Positions 1-6,526 of a DNA stretch of 12,384 nt are shown piece by piece (positions within the stretch are counted from its first letter, which is position 1; each line of letters starts with the position of its first letter). This stretch comes from JANNGZ01 sp031404155 (lineage in GTDB: Bacteria; Pseudomonadota; Gammaproteobacteria; Burkholderiales; Burkholderiaceae_C). The stretch covers positions 1-12,384 of the forward strand of contig JANNGZ010000221.1 in the NCBI GenBank assembly GCA_031404155.1. The letters run 5' to 3'. The position numbers and the translations under genes were made by a program. The notes under the pieces are model-generated. The model ran no database searches. It was given only the letters and a program-made list of their open reading frames with translations, and was not told the DNA's origin.

Positions 1-116
1 GCCCGCTGCCCGAGTACGATGCGGCCCGACGGCCCGCGCATTGCCACATTTGCTTGCAAGTCGACGTCAAGTTGCCGAGTCTCCAGCCCGCAAGGGCGCT
101 CAACGTGGCCACCAGG

Positions 117-803
117 ATGGAACCGAACATTGTCCGACGCAGCATGGTGCTCGGGGCCTGCCTGACAGGCGCCGCGGCCGCCGGCATGGTCGGCCAACAT
201 GTGGCCTCGTCGGGCTCCAAGGCGCCGCTGCCGGACCTGGCCAACATCGTTCCGCGCAGCTTCGACGACTGGCGCGAGGTGCCCCTGTCGCCGCAGATCA
301 TCAGCCCACAAACCCAACAACTGCTCGACTCGCTCTACAGCGAGCTGCTGTCGCGCACCTACCGCAGTGCGCAGGGCTACTCGATCATGTTGTCGATTGC
401 CTACGGCAACGACCAGCGCGGCTCGCTCGCGGTGCACAAACCCGAGGTTTGCTACCCCGCGCAGGGCTTTGCGCTGATCGACACTGCCGAGGTGACGCTG
501 ACCACTCCCTTCGGTGGCATCCCGGCGCGCCAGCTGCGCACCGCACTCGGCGCGCGCCAGGAGCCGGTGACCTATTGGCTGACCGTCTCCGGCGCCACGC
601 TGCGCTCGGCGTGGGAGAAGCGGCTGATCGGCTTTCGGCTCGCGCTCACCGGGCAAATTCCCGACGGCCTGCTGTTCCGGGTGTCGTCGATCGACGCCGA
701 CGCCAAACGGGCCTGGAGTCAGCACAGCCGTTTTGTGCAAGCGCTGCTCACCGCGGCGTCGCCCCAGGCTCGCGAACGCCTGACCGGGTTGACCGGCGTC
801 TGA
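117..803 (+). CDS. epsI: EpsI-family exosortase-associated protein (B-type)
   Basis: EpsI proteins (DUF3485) accompany exosortases, the membrane transpeptidases that process PEP-CTERM proteins, and are tied to exopolysaccharide export. The family signature is clear: SRTY near residue 81, an MLSIAYGNDQ segment, then VHKPEVCYPAQGF with His107 and Cys112, the conserved His/Cys pair. A later PVTYW and a C-terminal VRVSSID also fit the exosortase-B-associated type. The N-terminus has an Arg-Arg followed by an Ala/Gly-rich hydrophobic stretch (about residues 10-27), consistent with one membrane anchor. The start is uncertain. I chose ATG 117 because it gives a normal-length protein of 228 residues, but the frame is open to the left edge and a TTG at 54 or a fusion to an upstream exosortase is possible. 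The matching exosortase should lie just to the left. The next gene converges from the other strand. Confidence 0.85.
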   Translation: MEPNIVRRSMVLGACLTGAAAAGMVGQHVASSGSKAPLPDLANIVPRSFDDWREVPLSPQIISPQTQQLLDSLYSELLSRTYRSAQGYSIMLSIAYGNDQRGSLAVHKPEVCYPAQGFALIDTAEVTLTTPFGGIPARQLRTALGARQEPVTYWLTVSGATLRSAWEKRLIGFRLALTGQIPDGLLFRVSSIDADAKRAWSQHSRFVQALLTAASPQARERLTGLTGV

Positions 804-851
804 TACTCAGCGGGCACCGCAAACCCGCCGCGCCGGGAGGGTTCGCCCCGG

Positions 852-1649
852 TCAGCGCCCGACAAACCGCGGCGCGCGTTTTTGCTGCCAGGCCTGCTGG
901 CCCTCACGCAGGTCGGCCGACTCACGGGTGAGCGCGATATCGCGGGCGAGTTCGGCCAGGTCGAGCGTGCCGCGGGCGATGCGGTTCAGGTTCTTCTTCA
1001 TCGCCAGCAGCGCCAGCGGTGCCATCGCCAACAGTTGTTCGGTGAGCGCGTCGACCTCGGGGCCGAGCACTTCGGCTGAATCGACCAGCGTGTCCAGGAA
1101 GCCGCAGCGCTGCATCGCCAGCGCATCCAGGCGCGCCCCCGCCAGCAGCACCTGCTTGGCCACGCCCAGCCCGAGGCGCGACACGTAGCGCTCCAGGCCA
1201 CCGCGGTAGAAGTGCAAACCCAGCTTGGTGGCGGGCACAAACATCTCGCAGGCCAGCGTGCCGATGCGGAAGTCGCAGGCCAGCGCCAGGTCGGTGGCGC
1301 CGCCGTACACACCGCCCTGGATCGCGGCCACGGTCACCGGCCGCGCCTGTTCCATCGCATCGGCCAGGGCCTCGAACAAGGCGCCGGCGTCGATGCCCTC
1401 CGCGCCGACCGCGTCGATGTTGAAGCCGCTGCAAAAGTGGCGGCCCCGCGCGGCCAGGCGCAGCACCCGCACCTCGTGCATCGTGTTCACTTCTTCGATC
1501 TGGCGTTGCAGCACCACCAGGTCGTCGAGTTCGAGCCGGTTCGCCAGCTTCGGCCGGCGCAGCGTGATCGTCGCCACCGGCCCGCGCACCGCCAGCTGCG
1601 GCGTGCCGGGCGCGGCGCTGTGCTCAGTGGCGTGCTCAGTGGCGCGCAT
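852..1649 (-). CDS. Enoyl-CoA hydratase/isomerase-family (crotonase-fold) protein
   Basis: 265 residues, the usual crotonase length. The fold is recognised from the oxyanion-hole regions GRHFCSGFNID (residues 69-79) and GGVYGGATDLALACDFRIG (112-130), plus a C-terminal helix ending in a KRAPRFVGR-like tail typical of the family. These proteins act on acyl-CoA thioesters in the cytoplasm. Aligned by spacing to rat crotonase, the two catalytic glutamates (Glu144 and Glu164, 20 residues apart) fall at Asp120 and Ala140 here, so classical enoyl-CoA hydration is doubtful; an isomerase, lyase or hydrolase role is open. The start ATG has a GGGAG ribosome site a few bases upstream. The first residues carry a duplicated ATEH-ATEH encoded by a 12-bp tandem repeat. 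It is divergent from the reductase gene at 1840, suggesting a shared control region of about 190 bp. The substrate is unknown. Confidence 0.8.
   Translation of the reverse strand: MRATEHATEHSAAPGTPQLAVRGPVATITLRRPKLANRLELDDLVVLQRQIEEVNTMHEVRVLRLAARGRHFCSGFNIDAVGAEGIDAGALFEALADAMEQARPVTVAAIQGGVYGGATDLALACDFRIGTLACEMFVPATKLGLHFYRGGLERYVSRLGLGVAKQVLLAGARLDALAMQRCGFLDTLVDSAEVLGPEVDALTEQLLAMAPLALLAMKKNLNRIARGTLDLAELARDIALTRESADLREGQQAWQQKRAPRFVGR
1620..1643. repeat. 12-bp tandem duplication inside the crotonase gene start
   Basis: Two perfect adjacent copies of GTGCTCAGTGGC (1620-1631 and 1632-1643). On the minus strand they encode the repeated ATEH-ATEH near the N-terminus of the crotonase-family protein. 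The length is a multiple of three, so the frame is kept. Confidence 0.85.
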
Positions 1650-1664
1650 CGAGCTCCCGCCCTG

Positions 1665-1688
1665 GTCTTGCCTGCTGTCTTGCCTGCT
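1665..1688. repeat. 12-bp tandem duplication upstream of the crotonase gene
   Basis: Two perfect adjacent copies of GTCTTGCCTGCT (1665-1676 and 1677-1688) in the divergent intergenic region, 15 bp upstream of the minus-strand ATG at 1649. It is unrelated in sequence to the duplication at 1620-1643 but has the same unit length. It sits in the likely 5' leader of the crotonase gene. Confidence 0.85.
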
Positions 1689-1839
1689 TGCGCTGGGTCA
1701 CTCGCTGTTCTCCAATCCGCAGAACCCGAATCTGTTGCCGATGGGCGCCGATGATGCCTGGGTTCATCGCCCCGCCGACCGCCAAGCGGCGAGCAGCCCG
1801 ACAATGCGGCTCTGTTCTGCATCCTCGCGAAACGCTTTC

Positions 1840-2823
1840 ATGTCGACCAAGCCCGAACTGCTGCGATTGCGTGTGCGTGCGATCACCTGCGAGGCCGATG
1901 GCGTGCTCGGCTTCGAGCTGGTGCCGCTGGCCGCCAACACGCTGCTGCCGGCGTTCGAGTCCGGGGCGCATATCAACCTCTACCTCGAGCCCCGGGGCGG
2001 CGGCCAGTTGGTGCGCAGCTATTCGCTGCTCAACCTTCAGGGCGAGCGCCACCGCTACTGCATCGGCGTGAACCGCGACGCCAAGAGCCGGGGCGGCTCG
2101 CGCCAGATGCACGAGCTGCTGCGCGCGGGCGATGTCATCTCGGTCTCGCCGCCGGCGAACAATTTCCGCTTGAACGAAGGCGCGGCCACCAGCGCCTTCA
2201 TCGCCGGTGGCATCGGCATCACGCCGGTGCTGGGCATGCTGCGGCGCCTGAGCGCGTTGCACAAACCGTGGCGGCTGGTCTACGCCGCGCGCTCGCGCGC
2301 CAACGCCGCGTTCGTGCCCACGCTGCAAGCGCTCGCCGACGAGGCCGCGGCGGCGCTGCAATTCCATTTCGACGACGAACAGGGTGGCCGGCCGCTGGAC
2401 ATGGCCGCGGCGGTCGCGTCCCTGCCGTCCGACGCCCACGCGTATTGCTGTGGCCCGCTGCCGATGCTGGCCGCGTTCGAAGCCGCTACCGCGGCCTGGC
2501 CGCGTGAGCGTGTCCACGTCGAGTACTTCTCCGCGCCCGAGGCCGCGGCCATCGAAGGCGGCTTCACGGTCGAGCTTTCGCGCTCGGGCCGCAGTGTGCG
2601 AGTGGCCGCGGGCCAGACGATCCTGGACACGCTGCTGGCACTCGGCATCGAGCCGCCCTACTCGTGCCAGCAGGGTGTTTGCGGCACCTGCGAAGTGCGC
2701 GTGCTGCAAGGCATACCAGACCACCGCGACCTGGTGCTCACGCCCGAAGAACACGCGGCCAACGACCGCATGATGATCTGCTGCTCGGGTGCCAAGACGC
2801 CGCGCCTGGTCATCGACCTTTGA
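1840..2823 (+). CDS. PDR/VanB-type flavin- and [2Fe-2S]-containing oxidoreductase
   Basis: A 327-residue electron-transfer protein of the phthalate dioxygenase reductase family, moving electrons from NAD(P)H through flavin to a C-terminal plant-type [2Fe-2S] ferredoxin domain. Visible motifs in order: the flavin-binding RSYSLLN, an SRGGSRQMHELL segment, the nucleotide-binding FIAGGIGITPVLGM, a CCGPLPML segment, and the cluster-binding PYSCQQGVCGTCE with a later Cys, giving C-x4-C-x2-C-x29-C. Such reductases normally serve Rieske oxygenases such as VanA, but none is in the window. The next gene, 25 bp downstream, is an FAD monooxygenase. ATG 1840 was chosen because the domain begins directly after it and the family length fits; an in-frame ATG at 1804 is possible, and neither has a strong ribosome site. 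The open frame further upstream lies antisense to the crotonase gene and is not coding. Confidence 0.88.
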   Translation: MSTKPELLRLRVRAITCEADGVLGFELVPLAANTLLPAFESGAHINLYLEPRGGGQLVRSYSLLNLQGERHRYCIGVNRDAKSRGGSRQMHELLRAGDVISVSPPANNFRLNEGAATSAFIAGGIGITPVLGMLRRLSALHKPWRLVYAARSRANAAFVPTLQALADEAAAALQFHFDDEQGGRPLDMAAAVASLPSDAHAYCCGPLPMLAAFEAATAAWPRERVHVEYFSAPEAAAIEGGFTVELSRSGRSVRVAAGQTILDTLLALGIEPPYSCQQGVCGTCEVRVLQGIPDHRDLVLTPEEHAANDRMMICCSGAKTPRLVIDL

Positions 2824-2848
2824 GCATCGATGCGCGATGCGCCAATCG

Positions 2849-4609
2849 ATGACCCGCGCCTTTGTTCCCTACCCCTTCGAAGCCGAACGCTTCAGCGCCG
2901 CGCTGCCCGCACTCGACGCGCAACGCGTCGACCAGCGCCGCCACCCGGTGGTGGTGGTCGGCGCCGGCCCGGTGGGTTTGTGCGTCGCGCTCGGGCTCGC
3001 AACGCACGGGGTGCCGAGCGTGTTGCTCGAAGCCCGCGACGCGGTGTGTGCCGGCAGCCGCGCGATCTGCATCTCGCGGCGCAGTTTGGAGATCGCCGAA
3101 CGCCTCGGCGCGCTCGAAGGGTTCTTGAAGGTCGGCCTGCCCTGGACCGGCGGGCGCAGCTTCTATCGCGACCAGCAGGTGCTGCACTTTTCGATGCCGC
3201 AAGATCAAAACCAGAAGCTGCCCCCGATGGTGAACCTGGCCCAGTACCACATCGAGCAGATCCTTCTGGACCGTGCGCGTGAACATGGGGGCCTGATCGA
3301 CATCCGCTGGCAGACGCGGGTGAGCGCCAGCTATGCGCAGGACGGTGGTGTGCGCCTGAAGATCACCACACCCGAAGGCGACTACGTCCTCGACGCCGAA
3401 TGGCTTGTCGCGGCCGACGGCGGCCGCAGTTTCGTCCGCGAAGCGCTCGGCCTGCCACTGGTGGGCACCAGCTACGAGGGCCGCTACGTCATCGTCGACA
3501 TCCTGCTCGACAGCGCGCGGCCCACCGAGCGCCTGGCCTACTTCGACCCGCCCTGCAACCCCGGCTCCACCGTGCTGGTGCACAAGCAGCCCGACGGCGT
3601 CTGGCGTATCGACTACCAGCTGCGCGACGGCGAAGACCCCGACGAAGCGATCAAACCCGAGAACGTGATTCCGCGCGTGGAAAGCCTGCTTCAGATGATG
3701 GGCGAGCGCGGCGCGTGGCAGCCGATCTGGATCACGATCTACAAGGCCAACGCGCTCACGCTCGAACGCTACCGCCACGGCCGCGTGCTGTTCGCCGGCG
3801 ACGCCGCGCACCTGGTGCCGATCTTCGGCGTGCGCGGCGCCAACTCCGGCATCGACGACGCCGACAACCTGGCCTGGAAACTGGCCTTCGTGGTCAAGGG
3901 CCTCGCGTCGCAGACGCTGCTCGACAGCTACAGCAGCGAACGTGTCGCCGCCGCACACGAGAACCTGCACCACGGCACCAAGAGCACCGAGTTCATGGCG
4001 CCGCCCTCGTTTGCGTTCGAGCTGATGCGCAAGGCGGTGCTCGGCCTGGCGGTGAAACACCCCGGCGTGCGCGCCTTGATCAACCCGCGGCAAACCTCGG
4101 CGATCACCTATCGCGACTCGCCCTTGAACCGTGCGGCGCCAGCGTCGGCCCGGTTCGAGGCCGGGCCGGTGCCGGGGGCCGTGTTGCCGGAATGCCCCCT
4201 GATGATCGAAGGCGGCGGCGGCGGCAGCGGTGCGGCACGCGCCGGCCACCTCACCGACTTGCTGGTGCCAGCGTTCGTCGCCCTGTGGTTCGTGGGCAGC
4301 GCCGCGCGCGCCGAGGGCTCGACCGACGCGCCCCACCTCGGCGGGCAGCCGCAGACGGCGCTGGCTGAACACCTCGCCGAACCGGGCGTGCCGTTTGCGC
4401 TGCGTGTCGTCGCAAGCCAACGCGGCACCGCGCACGCGTGGGACCACACCGGCCGCCTCTATCCCATGCTCGGCGCCGAAGCAGGCACGCTCTACCTGGT
4501 GCGGCCCGACGGCCATGTGCTCGCACGCTGGCGGGGCTTGAGCGAGGTCGAGGCCGCGCGAAAAATCGAAGCCGCGATCGAACAGACCTTGCGTGCTGGA
4601 GAACCTTGA
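2849..4609 (+). CDS. MhpA-like FAD-dependent aromatic monooxygenase
   Basis: A 586-residue class A flavoprotein hydroxylase of the MhpA/phenol-hydroxylase type, expected to hydroxylate a phenolic ring using NAD(P)H and O2. Three FAD motifs are visible: VVVVGAGPVGL (residues 34-44), LVAADGG with Asp190-Gly191, and the GRVLFAGDAAH motif with Gly317-Asp318, followed by the typical RGANSGIDDADNLAWKLA. The C-terminal third is a thioredoxin-like domain ending in TLYLVRPDGHVLARW, as in MhpA, joined by a glycine run near residues 454-458. Similar enzymes act on 3-(3-hydroxyphenyl)propionate, resorcinol-type or hydroxybenzoate substrates; the substrate here cannot be told. ATG 2849 was chosen, with ATG 2837 as an alternative; neither has a clear ribosome site. 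The stop codon overlaps the start of the next gene (TGATG), and the reductase gene is 25 bp upstream, so the three genes look like one operon. Confidence 0.87.
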   Translation: MTRAFVPYPFEAERFSAALPALDAQRVDQRRHPVVVVGAGPVGLCVALGLATHGVPSVLLEARDAVCAGSRAICISRRSLEIAERLGALEGFLKVGLPWTGGRSFYRDQQVLHFSMPQDQNQKLPPMVNLAQYHIEQILLDRAREHGGLIDIRWQTRVSASYAQDGGVRLKITTPEGDYVLDAEWLVAADGGRSFVREALGLPLVGTSYEGRYVIVDILLDSARPTERLAYFDPPCNPGSTVLVHKQPDGVWRIDYQLRDGEDPDEAIKPENVIPRVESLLQMMGERGAWQPIWITIYKANALTLERYRHGRVLFAGDAAHLVPIFGVRGANSGIDDADNLAWKLAFVVKGLASQTLLDSYSSERVAAAHENLHHGTKSTEFMAPPSFAFELMRKAVLGLAVKHPGVRALINPRQTSAITYRDSPLNRAAPASARFEAGPVPGAVLPECPLMIEGGGGGSGAARAGHLTDLLVPAFVALWFVGSAARAEGSTDAPHLGGQPQTALAEHLAEPGVPFALRVVASQRGTAHAWDHTGRLYPMLGAEAGTLYLVRPDGHVLARWRGLSEVEAARKIEAAIEQTLRAGEP

Positions 4610-4800
4610 TGACCGACCCTGAACTCGACGCCGTCTACACGCGGCTCTGCACGGCGATGACCGGCTTGGGCGAAGCGAACGCAGCGCTGTTCCTGGCGCG
4701 CTTCGCGTTGCTCGCGATCACGCACATCGGGGACGCCGAGGTGGCGCGGGTGCTGATTGACGCGGCTGCCGATGAACTGAGGGCGGTAGCCGTGGCCTGA
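4609..4800 (+). CDS. Small DUF2783-like protein
   Basis: A 63-residue acidic, probably helical protein with no signal peptide or membrane segment. The pattern LDAVYTRLCTAMTGL, then an FLARFALLAITHIGD core, then VARVLIDAA resembles DUF2783, a family of small proteins often encoded beside FAD-dependent aromatic monooxygenases; this is recognition from memory of the N-H-I-G-D-like core, not a search. Its ATG overlaps the stop of the monooxygenase gene (TGATG), and a GGAG lies 8 bp upstream, so translation is probably coupled. No function is established that I know of. A role as accessory or stabilising subunit of the monooxygenase is inference from context. Confidence 0.75.
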   Translation: MTDPELDAVYTRLCTAMTGLGEANAALFLARFALLAITHIGDAEVARVLIDAAADELRAVAVA

Positions 4801-4840
4801 GCCGTCGTCCGGGCCGCTGCGCTACGGCAGGAGCGGTTCA

Positions 4841-4873
4841 GGCAGCGTGTTCGTTGCCGCGATTGCCGCTGCC
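4841..4873. terminator. Possible hairpin between convergent genes
   Basis: The 172-bp gap 4801-4972 separates two converging transcription units and holds no gene I can support. It contains a perfect 7-bp inverted repeat GGCAGCG / CGCTGCC (4841-4847 and 4867-4873) with a 19-base loop. There is no T-run, so this is a weak terminator candidate. Confidence 0.2.
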
Positions 4874-4972
4874 GTTCGAAACCTTCGGCCGGCTGCGGCG
4901 AACCCAACCGGCGCTCAACGAGTTCCCGCTGCAACCGATCACGAGCGCCTCCACCTCCGGCGCTGTGAAGCA

Positions 4973-5392
4973 TCAGCTGCAAAGTGCCTTGATGTCCTCG
5001 GGAATCGGTATCGCCTTGATGCGGTCGGGGTTCGCCGGGTCGCGCATCACGAAGGCGCGCACCTCGGTGCCTTCGCAAAGCACGTCGTCGCCGCGCTTCA
5101 CCACATGGCGGTGGCGGAAGGTCTTGCGCGACCACTCCTCGACGCTGGTGTGCACCTCGATCATTTCGCCGTAGGTCGCGGTCTTGAGGAAGCGGGTGTG
5201 GATTTCGAGCAGCGGCGTGCCGACGATGCCGCGTGTCTTCACCAGCTCACGCCAGGGCGGGATGCCGCAGGCCATGAAGAAGTGCAGCGAGGCCTCGTCC
5301 ATCCAGCGCGAGAAGTTGGGGAAGAAGACGATGCCCGCGGGGTCGCAGTCGCCGAAGTGGATCTCCACACGATGGATATGCGACCTGCTCAT
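4973..5392 (-). CDS. 4-hydroxybenzoyl-CoA-type thioesterase (hotdog fold)
   Basis: A 139-residue hotdog-fold acyl-CoA thioesterase very like the Pseudomonas sp. CBS3 4-hydroxybenzoyl-CoA thioesterase. The diagnostic HFGDCDPAGIVFFPNFSRW places the catalytic Asp at residue 17, the same number as in the CBS3 enzyme. PPWRELV, RGIVGTPLLE, the EEWSRKTF-RH segment and the terminal LCS also match that subclass. It would release a free aromatic acid and CoA. Its ATG overlaps the dioxygenase stop by 4 bp (ATGA), so it is the translationally coupled last gene of the gentisate operon. That position points to gentisyl-CoA or 3-hydroxybenzoyl-CoA as substrate rather than 4-hydroxybenzoyl-CoA; this is inference. 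Confidence 0.88.
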   Translation of the reverse strand: MSRSHIHRVEIHFGDCDPAGIVFFPNFSRWMDEASLHFFMACGIPPWRELVKTRGIVGTPLLEIHTRFLKTATYGEMIEVHTSVEEWSRKTFRHRHVVKRGDDVLCEGTEVRAFVMRDPANPDRIKAIPIPEDIKALCS

Positions 5393-6450
5393 CGCTGCTC
5401 GCGGAAGAAGCCGAGCTTTTCCTGCGCCACGCGGTCGGAGTAGGAGAAGAGCACGAAGTCCTCGTTCGCGTGCAACGTGTAGCGCAGCCAGCCGGGCACG
5501 ACGACGATGTCGTGCGGACCCAAGTCGAAGCGCTGCGCACCGACGCGAATCGACCCCGTGCCTTCGACGGCGATGAACACCATGCTGTCGCTGGAGCGGT
5601 AGGGCTGGGTGGCAAAGCCCTGGGGCAGCAGGCGGATCATCGTTGCCATGGTCGGCATCGCCCAGCCGCCGTCGAGCGGGTTCACATAGCGCATCAGGTG
5701 GCCAAGATGCGGATCGGGCGCGCCGGCGCGGGTGAGCGCATGCAGCGCGTCGCGGGTGCGGGTGTAGGGGTAGTTGAAGACGGGTGAGTTGAGCGACGCG
5801 GCGCGGTGGCCCACCGGCAGCAAGCCGCTGCCGTAGCGCGCGAGCGCGTCGCCCTCGGGGCGGGTGAGCGGCGCTTCGTCGGCGTCGTGGTCCTCGCGGA
5901 AGGTGCTGTTGAAGAAGCCGACCAGCGGGATGTCCAGGCCGTCGAGCCAGACGACCGGACCATTCGCGCCGGCCGGCCCGGTGGGCCCGCGGCCATCATG
6001 GCCATGGTGGTGCCAGGTCCACGAGGGTGTGATTACGAAGTCGCCCGGGTGCATCGTGGTGGCTTCACCGTCGACCGCGGTGTACGCGCCACTGCCTTCA
6101 ACGATGAACCGCAGCGCGCTCTGGGTGTGGCGGTGCGCCGGTGCCACCTCGCCCGGCATGATGAGCTGCAGGCCCGCATACAGCGTGCTGGTGATCTGCG
6201 ACGTGCCCTTCAGCCCCGGGTTCTCCAGGATCAGCACCCGCCGCTCGGCCTCGGCCGCGCTGATGTGCTCGGCCGATTCGAGCACGTAGGGCCGCACCTC
6301 GGCATAACGCCAGTGGTGCGGCACGCCGACCGGCGTGGGCTCGGCCGGCACCAGCGATTTCAGCCGCGTCCACAAGGGTGCGAGGTGTTGCGTGTCGGCG
6401 CGGCCGTAGAAGGCTTCGCGTTGGGATTGGATGTTGGGGACGGCGGACAT
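5389..6450 (-). CDS. Gentisate 1,2-dioxygenase
   Basis: A bicupin Fe(II) ring-cleavage enzyme converting gentisate plus O2 to maleylpyruvate. At 353 residues it has the family's normal length. The N-terminal cupin shows PGEVAPAHRHTQSALRFIVEGSG with iron ligands His106 and His108, then the second cupin motif GDFVITPSWTWHHHG with the third histidine in 147-149. VWLDGLDIPLV and YPYTRTRDAL are familiar gentisate dioxygenase segments. A second, degenerate cupin occupies about 285-340 (EGTGSIRVG, HDIVVVPGW). A Gly/Pro-rich run of Gly-X-Y triplets at 153-165 looks like an inserted loop. The start at 6450 is preceded by AAGGAG; an in-frame ATG at 6516 has no such support. The stop overlaps the thioesterase start by 4 bp. 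Confidence 0.93.
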   Translation of the reverse strand: MSAVPNIQSQREAFYGRADTQHLAPLWTRLKSLVPAEPTPVGVPHHWRYAEVRPYVLESAEHISAAEAERRVLILENPGLKGTSQITSTLYAGLQLIMPGEVAPAHRHTQSALRFIVEGSGAYTAVDGEATTMHPGDFVITPSWTWHHHGHDGRGPTGPAGANGPVVWLDGLDIPLVGFFNSTFREDHDADEAPLTRPEGDALARYGSGLLPVGHRAASLNSPVFNYPYTRTRDALHALTRAGAPDPHLGHLMRYVNPLDGGWAMPTMATMIRLLPQGFATQPYRSSDSMVFIAVEGTGSIRVGAQRFDLGPHDIVVVPGWLRYTLHANEDFVLFSYSDRVAQEKLGFFREQR

Positions 6451-6484
6451 GGTGTGGGTCTCCTTCGTTGCGGTGCGCAGCTTA

Positions 6485-6500
6485 CCGGCGGCCACGCCGG
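6485..6500. repeat. Intercistronic hairpin, bug to dioxygenase gap
   Basis: Perfect 6-bp inverted repeat CCGGCG-GCCA-CGCCGG in the 76-bp gap between the binding-protein gene and the dioxygenase gene. With a 4-base loop it would form a compact RNA hairpin about 35 bases before the dioxygenase start. No T-run follows, so it is not an obvious terminator; it may be an RNA-stability or processing element. Confidence 0.45.
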
Positions 6501-6526
6501 CATGGGCTGCGCTCACTCGGTCTCGA

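Noticed and set aside
810..843. Short inverted repeats (GCGGG/CCCGC and AACCC/GGGTT) between the convergent EpsI and crotonase genes
   Set aside because: Five-base stems with 9-12 base loops and no T-run; expected by chance at this GC content.
41..931. Plus-strand open frame overlapping EpsI and the end of the crotonase gene
   Set aside because: Arg/Ala/Pro-rich out-of-frame translation with no motif; it overlaps two real genes.
1225..1839. N-terminal extension of the PDR reductase reading frame
   Set aside because: It lies antisense to the crotonase gene and through the divergent intergenic region; homology starts only after ATG 1840.
1650..1839. Search for a sigma70 promoter in the crotonase/reductase divergent gap
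   Set aside because: Apart from the tandem 12-bp repeat and a tiny CCGC-CAA-GCGG palindrome (1779-1789), no convincing -35/-10 pair was found in either direction.
2810..4516. Long minus-strand open frame (568 codons) opposite the FAD monooxygenase gene
   Set aside because: It is the antisense shadow of a well-recognised gene in GC-rich DNA; its translation has no family motif and is rich in Ala/Arg/His/Gly.
4801..4972. Possible gene remnant between the DUF2783-like gene and the thioesterase gene
   Set aside because: Translations on both strands show no recognisable domain; it is best read as a convergent intergenic gap.
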